A stretch of 64,000 nucleotides of DNA from NCBI RefSeq assembly GCF_008244685.1, contig NZ_VTFT01000001.1, positions 1,033,248 to 1,097,247 on the forward strand, given 5' to 3'. Position numbers and translations under genes: made by a program. Below, in pieces: positions 44,766 to 53,653 of the stretch (positions within the stretch are counted from its first letter, which is position 1; every line of letters begins with the position of its first letter). A model generated the notes under the pieces. The model did not search any database and had not been told where the DNA came from. It worked only from the letters and a program-made list of their open reading frames with translations. Source of the DNA: Luteimonas viscosa. GTDB lineage: Bacteria > Pseudomonadota > Gammaproteobacteria > Xanthomonadales > Xanthomonadaceae.

Positions 44766-45803
44766 TCATTCGAACAACCGCTTCTCCTTCGCGTATTCCT
44801 TCGCCTGCTGGCGCGTGACCATGCCGCGCTTGACCAGGTCCTGCAGGTGCTGGTCGAGGGTCATCATGCCGTGCTGCTGGCCGGTCTGGATCGACGAATA
44901 CATCTGCGCCACCTTGTCCTCGCGGATCAGGTTGCGGATGGCGGGGATGCCGACCATGATTTCCCAGGCCGCGGTGCGGCCGCCGCCGACCTTCTTCAGC
45001 AGCGCCTGCGAGATCACCGCGCGCAGCGATTCGGACAGCATCGAGCGCACCATCGGCTTCTCGCCGGCGGGAAACACGTCGATGATGCGGTCGATGGTCT
45101 TGGCCGCCGAGCTGGTGTGCAGGGTGCCGAACACCAGGTGGCCGGTTTCCGCGGCGGTCAGCGCCAGGCGGATGGTTTCCAGGTCGCGCAGCTCGCCGAC
45201 CAGCACGATGTCCGGGTCTTCGCGCAGCGCCGAGCGCAGCGCCTCGCTGAAACCGTGGGTGTCGCGGTGCACCTCACGCTGGTTGATCAGGCACTTCTGC
45301 GAGGTGTGCACGAACTCGATCGGGTCCTCGATGGTGAGGATGTGCCCGTACTCGTTCTTGTTGATGTGGTCGATCATCGCCGCCAGCGTGGTCGACTTGC
45401 CCGACCCGGTCGGCCCGGTCACCAGGATCAGGCCCTGCGGCTGTTCGATCAGTTCGCGGAAGATCGGCGGGCAGCCGAGGTCCTCCAGCGTCAGCACTTC
45501 GGAGGGAATCGTCCGGAACACCGCGCCGGCGCCGCGGTTCTGGTTGAACGCGTTGACGCGGAAGCGCGCGAGGCCGGGAATCTCGAACGAGAAGTCGGTT
45601 TCGAGGAATTCCTCGAAGTCGCGGCGCTGCTTGTCCGACATGATGTCGTAGACCAGCGCGTGCACCTGCTTGTGCTCGAGCGCCGGGATGTTGATCCGGC
45701 GCACGTCGCCGTCGACCCGGATCATCGGCGGAAGCCCCGCCGACAGATGGAGGTCGGAGGCCTTGTTCTTGACCGAGAACGCCAACAGTTCGGCGATATC
45801 CAT
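44766..45803 (-). CDS. pilT: Type IV pilus retraction ATPase PilT
   Basis: 345 residues, the normal PilT length. MDIAELLAFSVKNKASDLHL is the canonical start; Walker A GPTGSGKS at 130-137, Asp box TIEDPIEFVH, Walker B DIVLVGELRDLET, His box TLHTSSA and the C-terminal AIRNLIRE motif needed for retraction. A 16-residue upstream extension of the frame is rejected. Leads pilT-pilU. Confidence 0.97.
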   Translation of the reverse strand: MDIAELLAFSVKNKASDLHLSAGLPPMIRVDGDVRRINIPALEHKQVHALVYDIMSDKQRRDFEEFLETDFSFEIPGLARFRVNAFNQNRGAGAVFRTIPSEVLTLEDLGCPPIFRELIEQPQGLILVTGPTGSGKSTTLAAMIDHINKNEYGHILTIEDPIEFVHTSQKCLINQREVHRDTHGFSEALRSALREDPDIVLVGELRDLETIRLALTAAETGHLVFGTLHTSSAAKTIDRIIDVFPAGEKPMVRSMLSESLRAVISQALLKKVGGGRTAAWEIMVGIPAIRNLIREDKVAQMYSSIQTGQQHGMMTLDQHLQDLVKRGMVTRQQAKEYAKEKRLFE

Positions 45804-46215
45804 GCATGCTCCCCTGGCACTGCAATGTAACGTGATGCGGCCATGCGCCACGGACCGCTGGCGGCTAGCCTATCCCCGGCCGGCAGTATAGCCCTGTACG
45901 CGGATCACAATTCCAGCCCTTTCAGACGGATATCCGGAGTTGCGGGCACGCGCCCTGCACGAGGTCCTGCAAGGAATTGAAACGTGGTGCGCGGCTCGGG
46001 CGGGCCACGACCTGGCGCCCGATGTCCGGCGGCATCGCGGCCCTGTGCCACCGGGCGTTGCCGCGTCGCGTGGCCGATTCGGCGGTGTCGGGCAGGACGC
46101 GGACCCGGAGCCGCGGCGCTACCCGGCGCACGATGGCGCCCGACCCGCCCGCGTTGGCGGTGCCGCGGCAGGACGCGGTAGGGTGTGCATCCCCGTCCGA
46201 TCGGACCACAGGCTC
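45804..46215. other. Gap between pilT and proC without yggS
   Basis: 412 nt. In many gammaproteobacteria yggS (PLP homeostasis protein) sits here; I find no frame with its motifs. The sequence is GC-rich with promoter functions for both divergent genes presumably inside, but no box I can name with confidence. Confidence 0.5.
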
Positions 46216-47061
46216 ATGCCCGCGGCCAGCCCCAGCACCGTTGCTTCCGAGTCCGTCGCCTTCATCGGTGGCGGCAACATGGCCCGCAGCCTGATCGGCG
46301 GGCTGGTCGCCGCCGGCACGGACCCGGCCGCGATCCGCGTGGCCGACCCCAACGCCGCGGCACGCGACGCGCTGGCGGCCGATTTCGGCGTGCACGCCTT
46401 TGCCGATGCGACCGATGCAGTGGATGGCGCGGGCACCTGGGTCTTCGCGGTCAAGCCGCAGGTCATGCGCGAGGTCAGCGCGGGGCTGGCGGCCCCCGCA
46501 CGGGAGGGCGCGCCGCTGGTGATCTCGATCGCCGCCGGCATCACCTCGACGCAACTGGCGCGCTGGCTCGGTGGCGCGGTGGCGGTGGTGCGCGCGATGC
46601 CCAACACCCCCGCCCTGCTCGGCGCCGGGGTCACCGGCTTGTATGCGAACGCCCTGGTCGACGCTGGCGGGCGCGCGCGCGCCGAACGGCTGCTGTCCAG
46701 TGCCGGGGCGACCGTCTGGATCGATGACGAAGCCCTGATGGACGCGGTGACCGGCACGTCCGGCAGCGGCCCGGCCTACGTCTTCCTGCTGGCCGAAGCG
46801 ATGGAGGAGGCGGCGATCGCCGAAGGCCTGCCGGCCGCGGCCGCCCGCATGCTGGCGTCGCAGACCATCCTCGGCGCCGCGCGCATGCTCACCGAATCCG
46901 GCGAACCGCCGTCGGAACTGCGGCGACGGGTCACCTCGCCCAACGGCACCACCCAGGCCGCGATCGAGACCTTCGAGACCGGCGGGTTCCGCGCGCTGGT
47001 GGCGGGCGCGATCCGTGCCGCGACCCGGCGCGGCGGCGAGCTGTCGGCGGCAAATGACTGA
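46216..47061 (+). CDS. proC: Pyrroline-5-carboxylate reductase
   Basis: 281 residues. N-terminal Rossmann motif VAFIGGGNMARSLIGG binds NAD(P)H. VVRAMPNTPALLGAGVTGLY and TGTSGSGPAYVFLLAEAMEE are ProC signatures. Catalyses the last step of proline synthesis. ATG 46216 begins 11 residues before the Rossmann strand; the frame is open far upstream without similarity. Confidence 0.95.
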   Translation: MPAASPSTVASESVAFIGGGNMARSLIGGLVAAGTDPAAIRVADPNAAARDALAADFGVHAFADATDAVDGAGTWVFAVKPQVMREVSAGLAAPAREGAPLVISIAAGITSTQLARWLGGAVAVVRAMPNTPALLGAGVTGLYANALVDAGGRARAERLLSSAGATVWIDDEALMDAVTGTSGSGPAYVFLLAEAMEEAAIAEGLPAAAARMLASQTILGAARMLTESGEPPSELRRRVTSPNGTTQAAIETFETGGFRALVAGAIRAATRRGGELSAAND

Positions 47062-47071
47062 GGGACCTGCG

Positions 47072-47566
47072 ATGCGGCTGTTGCGCCCCGGACTGGTGCT
47101 GACGCTGGTCGTGCTGTCGGCCTGCGGAATCGACCCCTCGTCCCGCACCGATCTGGCCGAACACGCCGAGGCCGCGCGCCAGCCGGCCGAACTGCAGGTG
47201 GGCGATGCGCGCATCCACGCCAGCCTCGCGCCGACCGCGGCGTTGAGTCCGGCGATCGCCTCGCGCTACGGCGTCGATCGCGGCCGCGACGTCCAGCTTC
47301 TGCTGGTCGGCGTGCGCCAGGGCCCGACCGGCGACGAGGTTTCCGTGCCCGCGCAGGTGGTCGCGCGCGTGCGCGACCTGCGCGGCGTCAGCCAGGAGGT
47401 CGCAATGCGCGAAGTGCGCAGCGACGGGTTCATCGACTATGTCGGCGCAGTGCGGGTGGCCCCGCCGGACACGCTGGCATTCGAGGTCACGGTCCGCCGC
47501 GAGGGCGCGGATGCGCCGGCGGTGCTGCGCTTCAGCCGCGAGGTGTTCGCGCCCAGCGGCGGATGA
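47072..47566 (+). CDS. DUF4426-type lipoprotein
   Basis: 164 residues. Signal peptide MRLLRPGLVLTLVVLSAC with a lipobox. ARIHASLAPTAALSPAIASR and GVRQGPTGDEVSVPAQV fit the DUF4426 family, found near proC and metX in pseudomonads. Role unknown. Starts 10 nt after proC. Its last 35 nt overlap the end of the convergent BtuF-like gene. Confidence 0.8.
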   Translation: MRLLRPGLVLTLVVLSACGIDPSSRTDLAEHAEAARQPAELQVGDARIHASLAPTAALSPAIASRYGVDRGRDVQLLLVGVRQGPTGDEVSVPAQVVARVRDLRGVSQEVAMREVRSDGFIDYVGAVRVAPPDTLAFEVTVRREGADAPAVLRFSREVFAPSGG

Positions 47567-48329
47567 TCGCCGCGATCGCGCCCACGCCATCGGTCAGCGC
47601 GGCGGGGCCCGGCTGCAGGATCAGCGGCGACCTGATCTCGTGCAGTTCACCGTCGCGCACCGCCGGGATCGCGTCCCAGCCCGGCCGCGCCGCGACCTTC
47701 TGCGGCTGGAACTTCTTGCCGCACCAGGATCCGAGGATGATGTCCGGCGCGCGCTCGACCACGGGATCGCCGCTGGCGAGGATGCGCGCCTTCGCCAGCG
47801 GCTCGGCCGACAGTTCCGGGAACACGTCGTCGCCGCCGGCGATCCGGACCAGTTCGGACACCCAGCGGATGCCGGTGATGATGGGCTCGTCCCACTCCTC
47901 GAAATAGACCCTGGGCCGTCGCGGCAGTCGGGACGCCTCGCGCGCGATGCGCTCCAGCCCCGCCTCCAGTTCATCGGCATACGCATCCGCACGCGCCGCG
48001 GCCCCCACCAGCGCGCCGAGCCGCCGGATGTAGTCGACGATGCCCTCGACGCTGCGATGGTTGGCGATCCACACCTCCACGCCCCGCCGCACCAGGGTCG
48101 CGGCGATCTCGGCCTGGATATCGGAGAAGCCGACCACGAAGTCCGGTTCGAGCGCCAGGATCGCGTCGATCTTCGCACTGGTGAAGGCGCTGACCTTCGG
48201 CTTCTCCCTGCGCGCCTGCGGCGGACGCACGGTGAAGCCGCTGATGCCGACGATGCGGTCCTGCTCGCCGAGTGCGTAGAGGACTTCGGTCGGCTCCTCG
48301 GTCAGGCAGACGATGCGGCGCGGGCCCAC
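47532..48329 (-). CDS. BtuF-like cobalamin-binding protein without signal peptide
   Basis: 265 residues of the class III periplasmic-binding fold (Peripla_BP_2). IVCLTEEPTEVLYALGEQDR, DAILALEPDFVVGFSD, RVYFEEWDEPIITGIRWVSE and ILGSWCGKKF are characteristic of the cobalamin-binding subgroup. No signal peptide is visible from GTG 48329, one base past the GNAT stop. Either it works in the cytoplasm or the start is misjudged inside the GNAT gene. No btuCD is in the window. Confidence 0.83.
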   Translation of the reverse strand: MGPRRIVCLTEEPTEVLYALGEQDRIVGISGFTVRPPQARREKPKVSAFTSAKIDAILALEPDFVVGFSDIQAEIAATLVRRGVEVWIANHRSVEGIVDYIRRLGALVGAAARADAYADELEAGLERIAREASRLPRRPRVYFEEWDEPIITGIRWVSELVRIAGGDDVFPELSAEPLAKARILASGDPVVERAPDIILGSWCGKKFQPQKVAARPGWDAIPAVRDGELHEIRSPLILQPGPAALTDGVGAIAAIIRRWARTPRG

Positions 48330-48330
48330 G

Positions 48331-48795
48331 CTAGAGCCGCTTGCGGAAGTAGACCACGCGTTCGGTCTCCTCGAATCCGCAGCCCAGGTGCGCGGCGTGG
48401 GACGGCACGTTGCCCAGCAGCGCGTCGGACGCCAGTTCGTCGCAGCCGATGGCGCGCGTCCACGCTTCGACGCCGGTGACCAGCGCGCGGCCGACGCCCC
48501 GCCCGCGCCAGGCCGGCGCAACGTACCAGCCTTCGAGGAATCCGACCGGCGACGACCCGGTGCCGTTGACGTAGTCGACACGCCGCCGCGCCTCGGCGAA
48601 GCCGATGGCCTCGCCGTCGACCGAAACCGCCAGCAGCACGCAGGCGCCGCTCGCCGGTTGCAGTGCCGCCCGCAGTTCCCGCGGCGCATCGACGCCGGCC
48701 TCGTCCGGCCACAGCGCCACCCGCAAGCGCCCCCAGGCGGCCGCGTCCACGAGCGGATCGACCGGGCGCACCGCGAAGCCCGCCTCGGCCTTCAC
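48331..48795 (-). CDS. AAC(6')-like GNAT acetyltransferase
   Basis: 154 residues from a GTG overlapping the pdxH stop. The stretches [36 protein letters not shown] and [19 protein letters not shown] closely resemble, from memory, chromosomal aminoglycoside 6'-N-acetyltransferases of Stenotrophomonas (AAC(6')-Iz type), which have nearly the same length. RGRGVG is the acetyl-CoA loop. A housekeeping substrate is equally possible. In an overlapped pdxH-GNAT-BtuF-like operon. Confidence 0.85.
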   Translation of the reverse strand: MKAEAGFAVRPVDPLVDAAAWGRLRVALWPDEAGVDAPRELRAALQPASGACVLLAVSVDGEAIGFAEARRRVDYVNGTGSSPVGFLEGWYVAPAWRGRGVGRALVTGVEAWTRAIGCDELASDALLGNVPSHAAHLGCGFEETERVVYFRKRL

Positions 48796-49394
48796 GGATA
48801 CAGCATCCGCTTGCTGCACTGTCCCGTGCAGTCGAATTCGTACAGCCAGCGCTCGTGCAGCCGATACTCGGCGCCGTACCAGAATTCGATGCGGTCCGGG
48901 CGCACGCGCAGCCCGGTCCAGCGCGCCGGGCGCGGCACCTCGCGGTTCGCGAACTCGCGCTCCAGCTCCTCCACGCGCGCATCGAACGCCTCGCGCGAGT
49001 CCAGCGTCTCCGACTGCCGCGAGGCCCAGGCCCCGAGCTGGCTCACGCGCGGACGCGAGGCGAAGTAGGCATCGGCCTCCTCGTCCGGCACCGTGGCCAC
49101 GCTCCCCTCGATCCGCACCTGCACGCCCTTGCGCACGCGCGGCCAGTGGAACAGCAGCGCCGCCTGCGGATTGACCTGCAGTTCGCGGCCCTTGCGTCCG
49201 TCCAGATGGGTGTAGAACACGAAGCCGCGCGCATCGTGCTGCTTGAGCAGCACCGTGCGCGCCGAGGGGCGCGCGTCCAGCGCCGCGGTCGCCACCGTCA
49301 TCGCGGTGCGATCGGGTTCGCCTGCGGCCAGCGCTTCGGCGAACAGGGTGTCGAACGTGGCCAGGGCTTCGGCCTGGAGGTCTGCACAGTCCAT
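48792..49394 (-). CDS. pdxH: Pyridoxamine 5'-phosphate oxidase
   Basis: 200 residues. [40 protein letters not shown] (FMN site), [14 protein letters not shown] and the C-terminal [20 protein letters not shown] (PLP/FMN contact, family ending R-L-x-P) are PdxH hallmarks. Oxidises PNP/PMP to PLP. Start ATG 49394 lies 17 nt from the divergent kinase gene. Confidence 0.95.
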   Translation of the reverse strand: MDCADLQAEALATFDTLFAEALAAGEPDRTAMTVATAALDARPSARTVLLKQHDARGFVFYTHLDGRKGRELQVNPQAALLFHWPRVRKGVQVRIEGSVATVPDEEADAYFASRPRVSQLGAWASRQSETLDSREAFDARVEELEREFANREVPRPARWTGLRVRPDRIEFWYGAEYRLHERWLYEFDCTGQCSKRMLYP

Positions 49395-49411
49395 TGCGCT
49401 ATTGTGGCGCG

Positions 49412-50245
49412 ATGTCCCGCGCCGCGCATCCCGTTCCGCCGGACGGCTTCGACGAGGCCTTCGTCGCCGGCGTGCTCGATGATGCGCTGGCGCACGACGC
49501 ACGGGTGTACGGTCTTTCCGGCCTGCAGGGCACCGGCAAGTCGACCCTCGCAGCGCAACTGGTGGCCGCGGCCGACATGCGCGGGCTGCGGGCGGTGGCG
49601 CTGTCGCTCGACGCCTTCTACCTCGACCTGCCGCAACGCCGGCGCCTCGCACGCCGGGTCCACCCGCTGCTGGCCACACGCGGTCCGCCGGGCACGCACG
49701 AGGTGGCGCTCGCCTGCACGACCCTGGACGCGCTGCGCGACGGCGATTCCGTGACCCTGCCGGCCTTCGACAAGCTCGGTGACCGCCGCCTGCCACGCAC
49801 ACGGTGGCGGCGGGTGGCCGACGTCGACCTGGTCGTGTTCGAGGGCTGGTGCCTCGGCACGCCGCCACAGGATGCCGACGCGCTGCGCGTGCCGGTCAAT
49901 GCGTTGGAACGCGAAGAGGATCCCGATGGCCGCTGGCGAGGGTTCGGCAACGACGCGCTCGCCCGCGATTACCCGGCGTTATGGCGGCGCGTGGACCGCC
50001 TGCTGTTCCTGCAGCCGCCGGGCTTCGAGGTGGTCCCCCGATGGCGCTGGCAACAGGAGCAGGCGCTGCAGGCGCGCGAGCCCTCGCGCCCGGGCATGAC
50101 GCGCGCGCAGGTCGAACGGTTCGTGCAGCACTACGAGCGCGTCAGCCGCCACGCGCTGCGCGCGCTGCCCGCGATCGCCGACGTCGTGGTCGCGCTCGAC
50201 GCCGACCGCAGACCCCGCCCCGATCCCGTGCGGGAGCGCGTCTAG
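49412..50245 (+). CDS. D-glycerate 3-kinase-type P-loop kinase
   Basis: 277 residues. Walker A GLQGTGKS (37-44), [20 protein letters not shown] and [11 protein letters not shown] match the plant-type glycerate kinase/YggC group related to uridine and pantothenate kinases. Likely product is 3-phosphoglycerate from D-glycerate, but E. coli YggC function is unproven. Start ATG 49412, with an in-frame ATG at 49394 as alternative. The 215 nt downstream hold nothing recognised. Confidence 0.83.
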   Translation: MSRAAHPVPPDGFDEAFVAGVLDDALAHDARVYGLSGLQGTGKSTLAAQLVAAADMRGLRAVALSLDAFYLDLPQRRRLARRVHPLLATRGPPGTHEVALACTTLDALRDGDSVTLPAFDKLGDRRLPRTRWRRVADVDLVVFEGWCLGTPPQDADALRVPVNALEREEDPDGRWRGFGNDALARDYPALWRRVDRLLFLQPPGFEVVPRWRWQQEQALQAREPSRPGMTRAQVERFVQHYERVSRHALRALPAIADVVVALDADRRPRPDPVRERV

Positions 50246-50460
50246 GCGCACCGCCAGCGGCGAGTGCCGCGTCGTGGTCCAGAGCCGCCGGCGGATCCGG
50301 GGCGAAGCCGCCGGTACTGGACGACCCGCGCGCCGGTGGCGCTGAAGGGCGGCGACGCGGCGACGCAGGAACGCCAGAAGCGAGGCGAGCATGCCCGCAA
50401 GAGGACCTGGCGTTCGCGCACGCCGCCGGCACGCGTCCGGCTACCGGAAACAGCGGACGC

Positions 50461-50970
50461 TCAGTCGACGAAATCCCCGATATCGCTGTCGCGCCACAAG
50501 GCCGGCAGCTGCCGGCGGGGACAGCGGCTTGAACTGCTCTCCCAGCCGTCCTCGCGCTTCGCGCGATACCGGGTCTCGCTCAGGATCTCGAAGCTGGAGA
50601 CGGTGGCCGCGGGCCCTTGCCCTCCGTCGCCATAGCCGTGCTCGCACTTCTCGGTCACCCGATAGCTGGACGGGCCGGTCCGTTCGATCCGCATGAACCT
50701 GCAGAAGTACGGCGGCGTGGTGTAGCCGGCATAGCCGTCGCCGTCGCGGCGCATCAGGTGCAGCGTGGCATTGGACGCCTCGTCGCAGGGCGTGTCGTCG
50801 GCGACGTAGTAACCGCGCCGCAGCGGCAGTTCGTCCACGACCGACGCGTCGGCCGCGGGCGGAGCATCCGTGGCGGCGGACACGTCCCCGGCCGCCTCGC
50901 AGGACGCGCAGACGGCCGCCAGGAGGCCGGCAAGCGCGATGCGTTTGCGAATGTGCTGGATCATCGCCAT
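50461..50970 (-). CDS. Hypothetical secreted Cys-containing protein
   Basis: 169 residues. The signal peptide MAMIQHIRKRIALAGLLAAV ends near CASC, a possible lipobox. The mature part has several Cys (DDTPCDEASN, PYFCRFMRIER, VTEKCEHGYG) that may pair. I do not recognise the family. A strong GAGGAGGT sits upstream of ATG 50970. Confidence 0.7.
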   Translation of the reverse strand: MAMIQHIRKRIALAGLLAAVCASCEAAGDVSAATDAPPAADASVVDELPLRRGYYVADDTPCDEASNATLHLMRRDGDGYAGYTTPPYFCRFMRIERTGPSSYRVTEKCEHGYGDGGQGPAATVSSFEILSETRYRAKREDGWESSSSRCPRRQLPALWRDSDIGDFVD

Positions 50971-51107
50971 GGCTTGACCTCCTCCCGGTCATCATGGATG
51001 TGGGCCGTGCAACGAACGAGTCTCGATCCGGTCGCACGGGACCTGCAGCCGGATCGCACCAGAGGCACGGCGAGCGCCGCTTCCCGCCCGGGCCTGCCGC
51101 TCATCCG

Positions 51108-51380
51108 CTATTTCCTGCGCATGTCCTGCAGGGCCTCGTTGATCTTGAACAGCACGATCATGATTTCGCAGTAGATGCGCGCCAGCAGCGCCATCAGTGC
51201 GATCAGCATCGGCGCGGCGACGACCATGCCGAAACCCGCGAACCCCGAGTACTCCATCACCCCGAAGCCCTTGGACAGCAGCACCAGCCCGGCGACCGCC
51301 GAAGCCGCGAGCAGCAGCCAGTAGATGAAGGTGACGATCTTCGGGGTGATCATCGAATCGAAATGAAGCAGGTCACGCAT
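51108..51380 (-). CDS. DUF4282 small membrane protein
   Basis: 90 residues with two TM helices (ITPKIVTFIYWLLLAASAVA and FGMVVAAPMLIALMALLARI). RIYCEIMIVLFKINEAL is the conserved DUF4282 tail. Function unknown. Last of a run of minus-strand envelope genes. Confidence 0.85.
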   Translation of the reverse strand: MRDLLHFDSMITPKIVTFIYWLLLAASAVAGLVLLSKGFGVMEYSGFAGFGMVVAAPMLIALMALLARIYCEIMIVLFKINEALQDMRRK

Positions 51381-51482
51381 GGTGTCTCTCCTGTTGGTGT
51401 CTTCTCGGCGAAGCGTCGGCCTGCCCCGCCCACTTCGCGGCCGCCGGACGGCGCGCGGCCGGCGCTCCGCGACCGCCCCGCC

Positions 51483-51782
51483 TCACTCCTTGCGCACGAA
51501 GCGCAGCCCCATCGGCCCCGACAGCGTGTCCGCGTCGATGCGGGTGAGCACCAGTGCCGCGTCCGAAGCGTCGGGATGCATGATCCGCACCCGGTCGCCC
51601 TCGATCTCGTAGCGGAGCTCCAGCTCCACCCCGGCGAGCGCGGTCGACTGCACCACGCGACCGCCGCGTTCGAAGGTATAGGTGCTCAGTCCCATCTCGT
51701 CCTCGAACGTCCCGGCCAGCCCACCGCCGCAACCGGCGAGTACGACCAGCGGGATCGACAACAGCCAGGCCCTGGTCTTCAT
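51483..51782 (-). CDS. Small hypothetical lipoprotein
   Basis: 99 residues. Lipobox VVLAGC after a short signal peptide. The mature part (YTFERGGRVVQSTALAGVEL, YEIEGDRVRIMHPDASDA) has the strand pattern of small beta-barrel lipoproteins that test thermodynamic-like residuals in growth, but no assigned family. 4 nt after the next upstream gene. Confidence 0.75.
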   Translation of the reverse strand: MKTRAWLLSIPLVVLAGCGGGLAGTFEDEMGLSTYTFERGGRVVQSTALAGVELELRYEIEGDRVRIMHPDASDAALVLTRIDADTLSGPMGLRFVRKE

Positions 51783-51786
51783 CCCG

Positions 51787-52629
51787 TCACCCTCCGTCCT
51801 TCCCGTCGAAACGGCGCTCGCCCAGCAGCGCCGGCTGCCGGTACCTCGTGCTGACGATCCCGTACCCCAGCAGGGTCGCGCTGAGTTCCACTCCGTCGCC
51901 GCGGCGGCGGATGCCGGTCAGGCGCAGGCGGCTGTCGAGCGTGACGCGGCGCTGGTCGTCGTTCCTGGCGAGGACGTCCTGCGCTGCGGCCGGATCCAGC
52001 GGCCAGAAGTTCAGCTCCCCGGGGTTGTCGATGCGCAGGCTCACGACCTCCTCCTGGAACGGCGGGGGCGCCGCGCGCGCCGAGAAGCGGAACGCGCTGC
52101 CGGGGGTGAATGCGTCGAGGTAGTAGCCGCCACGCGAGGCGTCGTACTCGCTGAAGGTCGCGCTGACGTTGAGCCGCAGCAGGCCGACGCCATCGGTGCC
52201 GTCGTAGACCGCCTGCAGGCGCGCCTGCTCCTGCCCGCGCACCTCGTCGCGCTCGAACTCGTTCGCCCTCGCCACCGCATGCTGCGCGGCCGCCCATTCG
52301 GCGAGTGGCGGTTCGCGGCCTTGCAGCCGGTAGCCGAGCAGCACCATCTGCAGGTCCTCGGGATGGGCGAGTTCGCGGGTACCGAAGCCGCTGGCGGCCG
52401 CGGGCGCCATCGCGGTAACGGCCGATGGCGACGCGCTGGATGCGCCGGCATGCCTTTGGCCCACGGGCGACCCCTGCTGCGCGCCTGCAGCGGCGGCGGA
52501 CAGGGCCGCGGCGGTCTCACCGTCGCCAGCGGGCTGGTCGCCGCTGCCACCGCCACAGGCCACCAGTGCCAGCAGCGCCGCGGCGAGGACCGCATCTAGC
52601 GCGCGTCGCGCGCGATCACAGGCGCACAT
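51787..52629 (-). CDS. Hypothetical lipoprotein, large
   Basis: 280 residues. Signal peptide with lipobox ALVACG. A Gly/Ala-rich linker (30-80) precedes a folded region with EWAAAQHAVARANEFERDEV and VYDGTDGVGLLRLNVSATFS. No family recognised. It overlaps the preceding gene by 14 nt and is clearly part of the operon. Confidence 0.75.
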   Translation of the reverse strand: MCACDRARRALDAVLAAALLALVACGGGSGDQPAGDGETAAALSAAAAGAQQGSPVGQRHAGASSASPSAVTAMAPAAASGFGTRELAHPEDLQMVLLGYRLQGREPPLAEWAAAQHAVARANEFERDEVRGQEQARLQAVYDGTDGVGLLRLNVSATFSEYDASRGGYYLDAFTPGSAFRFSARAAPPPFQEEVVSLRIDNPGELNFWPLDPAAAQDVLARNDDQRRVTLDSRLRLTGIRRRGDGVELSATLLGYGIVSTRYRQPALLGERRFDGKDGG

Positions 52630-53566
52630 CGCCCGCCTCCCCTGCCTGCTGCACTTCCGCCTCGCGGCGCGCCTGGCCGAGTTGCTGCAGTTCGGCCTGC
52701 ATCGCCTCGACCTGCGCGAACAGCTCGCCCTGGTGCAGCATCGCGCTGCCCAGTTCCATCGCCAGGCCCGGGTTCCCGCCGCTCAGCGACACCCGCGCGC
52801 GGATGTTCAGTCCGCAGCCGTCGTTCCAGCGCGCGCTGGTGTTGCCCTTGTACGCATGCACGGCGCCGCGACAGCGCGAGAACATCGGGTTGGCCTCGGC
52901 CAGTGGCTGGCCCGCCTGGTCGAACATCCACTCGAGGTCGCGATATCCTGCGGTGTAGCCGCGCGGCTTGTCGGAGGCCTCGGCGATCTGGGGCGGGCCG
53001 TACTTGGACGCCAGCGCATCGAGCAGCGCCTGCACCGGCGGCATCGAGCCCTCGCGGAACGTCTGCGTACGCCACACGCCCAGAGCGGTCTCCTTCCCCG
53101 GCGCTCCGGGCGTGGCCACGGTGACGATCTCGTCGACGTGTTCCCATTTCAGACCGCCCTCGCACTCCTGCCACTCGCGCTGGAAGTTGCACGGGCGGTG
53201 CTCGCCCTTGCGCACGGTGAAGGTCTGCGTGCCCAGTTCGACCCCGTGGGTCTCGAGCCGGTCGAGCCAGCGGTTGCCGGGCTTGACCTGCGCATCCTCG
53301 CCGAGCGCGCAACGCGTCGTGGCCAGGGCCTCGTCGGCGCTCATGCCGATCCGGATGCCGATGATGTCGGGTCCGGACAGCTCCGTCCGGACCTCTGGCG
53401 GACAGCGCAGCGCGGCGCTGCCGTCCGCGACGGCCGCGGGCGCGGCGCCGTCTGTGGCGGCCGATTCGCCGCCGGAGCCCGCATCTTCCTCCCGCGTGCC
53501 GCCGCAGGCGGCGAGCGCGAGCGTGGCGGCCAGGCACACCCCCCATTGCGTCCGGATATCGTGCAT
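52616..53566 (-). CDS. Hypothetical lipoprotein with Cys-rich core
   Basis: 316 residues. Lipobox ALAACG. The core begins DIIGIRIGMSADEALATTRC, a pattern seen in periplasmic proteins with a small alpha-beta module; further Cys at PCNFQREWQECEGG and SRCRG suggest disulfides. C-terminal ~45 residues are a Gln/Glu/Ala-rich helix (LFAQVEAMQAELQQLGQARR). Role unknown. Confidence 0.75.
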   Translation of the reverse strand: MHDIRTQWGVCLAATLALAACGGTREEDAGSGGESAATDGAAPAAVADGSAALRCPPEVRTELSGPDIIGIRIGMSADEALATTRCALGEDAQVKPGNRWLDRLETHGVELGTQTFTVRKGEHRPCNFQREWQECEGGLKWEHVDEIVTVATPGAPGKETALGVWRTQTFREGSMPPVQALLDALASKYGPPQIAEASDKPRGYTAGYRDLEWMFDQAGQPLAEANPMFSRCRGAVHAYKGNTSARWNDGCGLNIRARVSLSGGNPGLAMELGSAMLHQGELFAQVEAMQAELQQLGQARREAEVQQAGEAGDVRL

Positions 53567-53653
53567 TGCTTCTCTCCCATCACGTGGCCGGTAGGTTCCC
53601 GTCCGGCCGGTTCATGTCGTCCCGGCGTGCCCGGGCCCGCCGCGCGACCGCAT

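Noticed and set aside
45940..46215. N-terminal extension of ProC
   Set aside because: 92 upstream codons lack similarity and are Arg/Pro/Gly-rich; the Rossmann fold begins right after ATG 46216.
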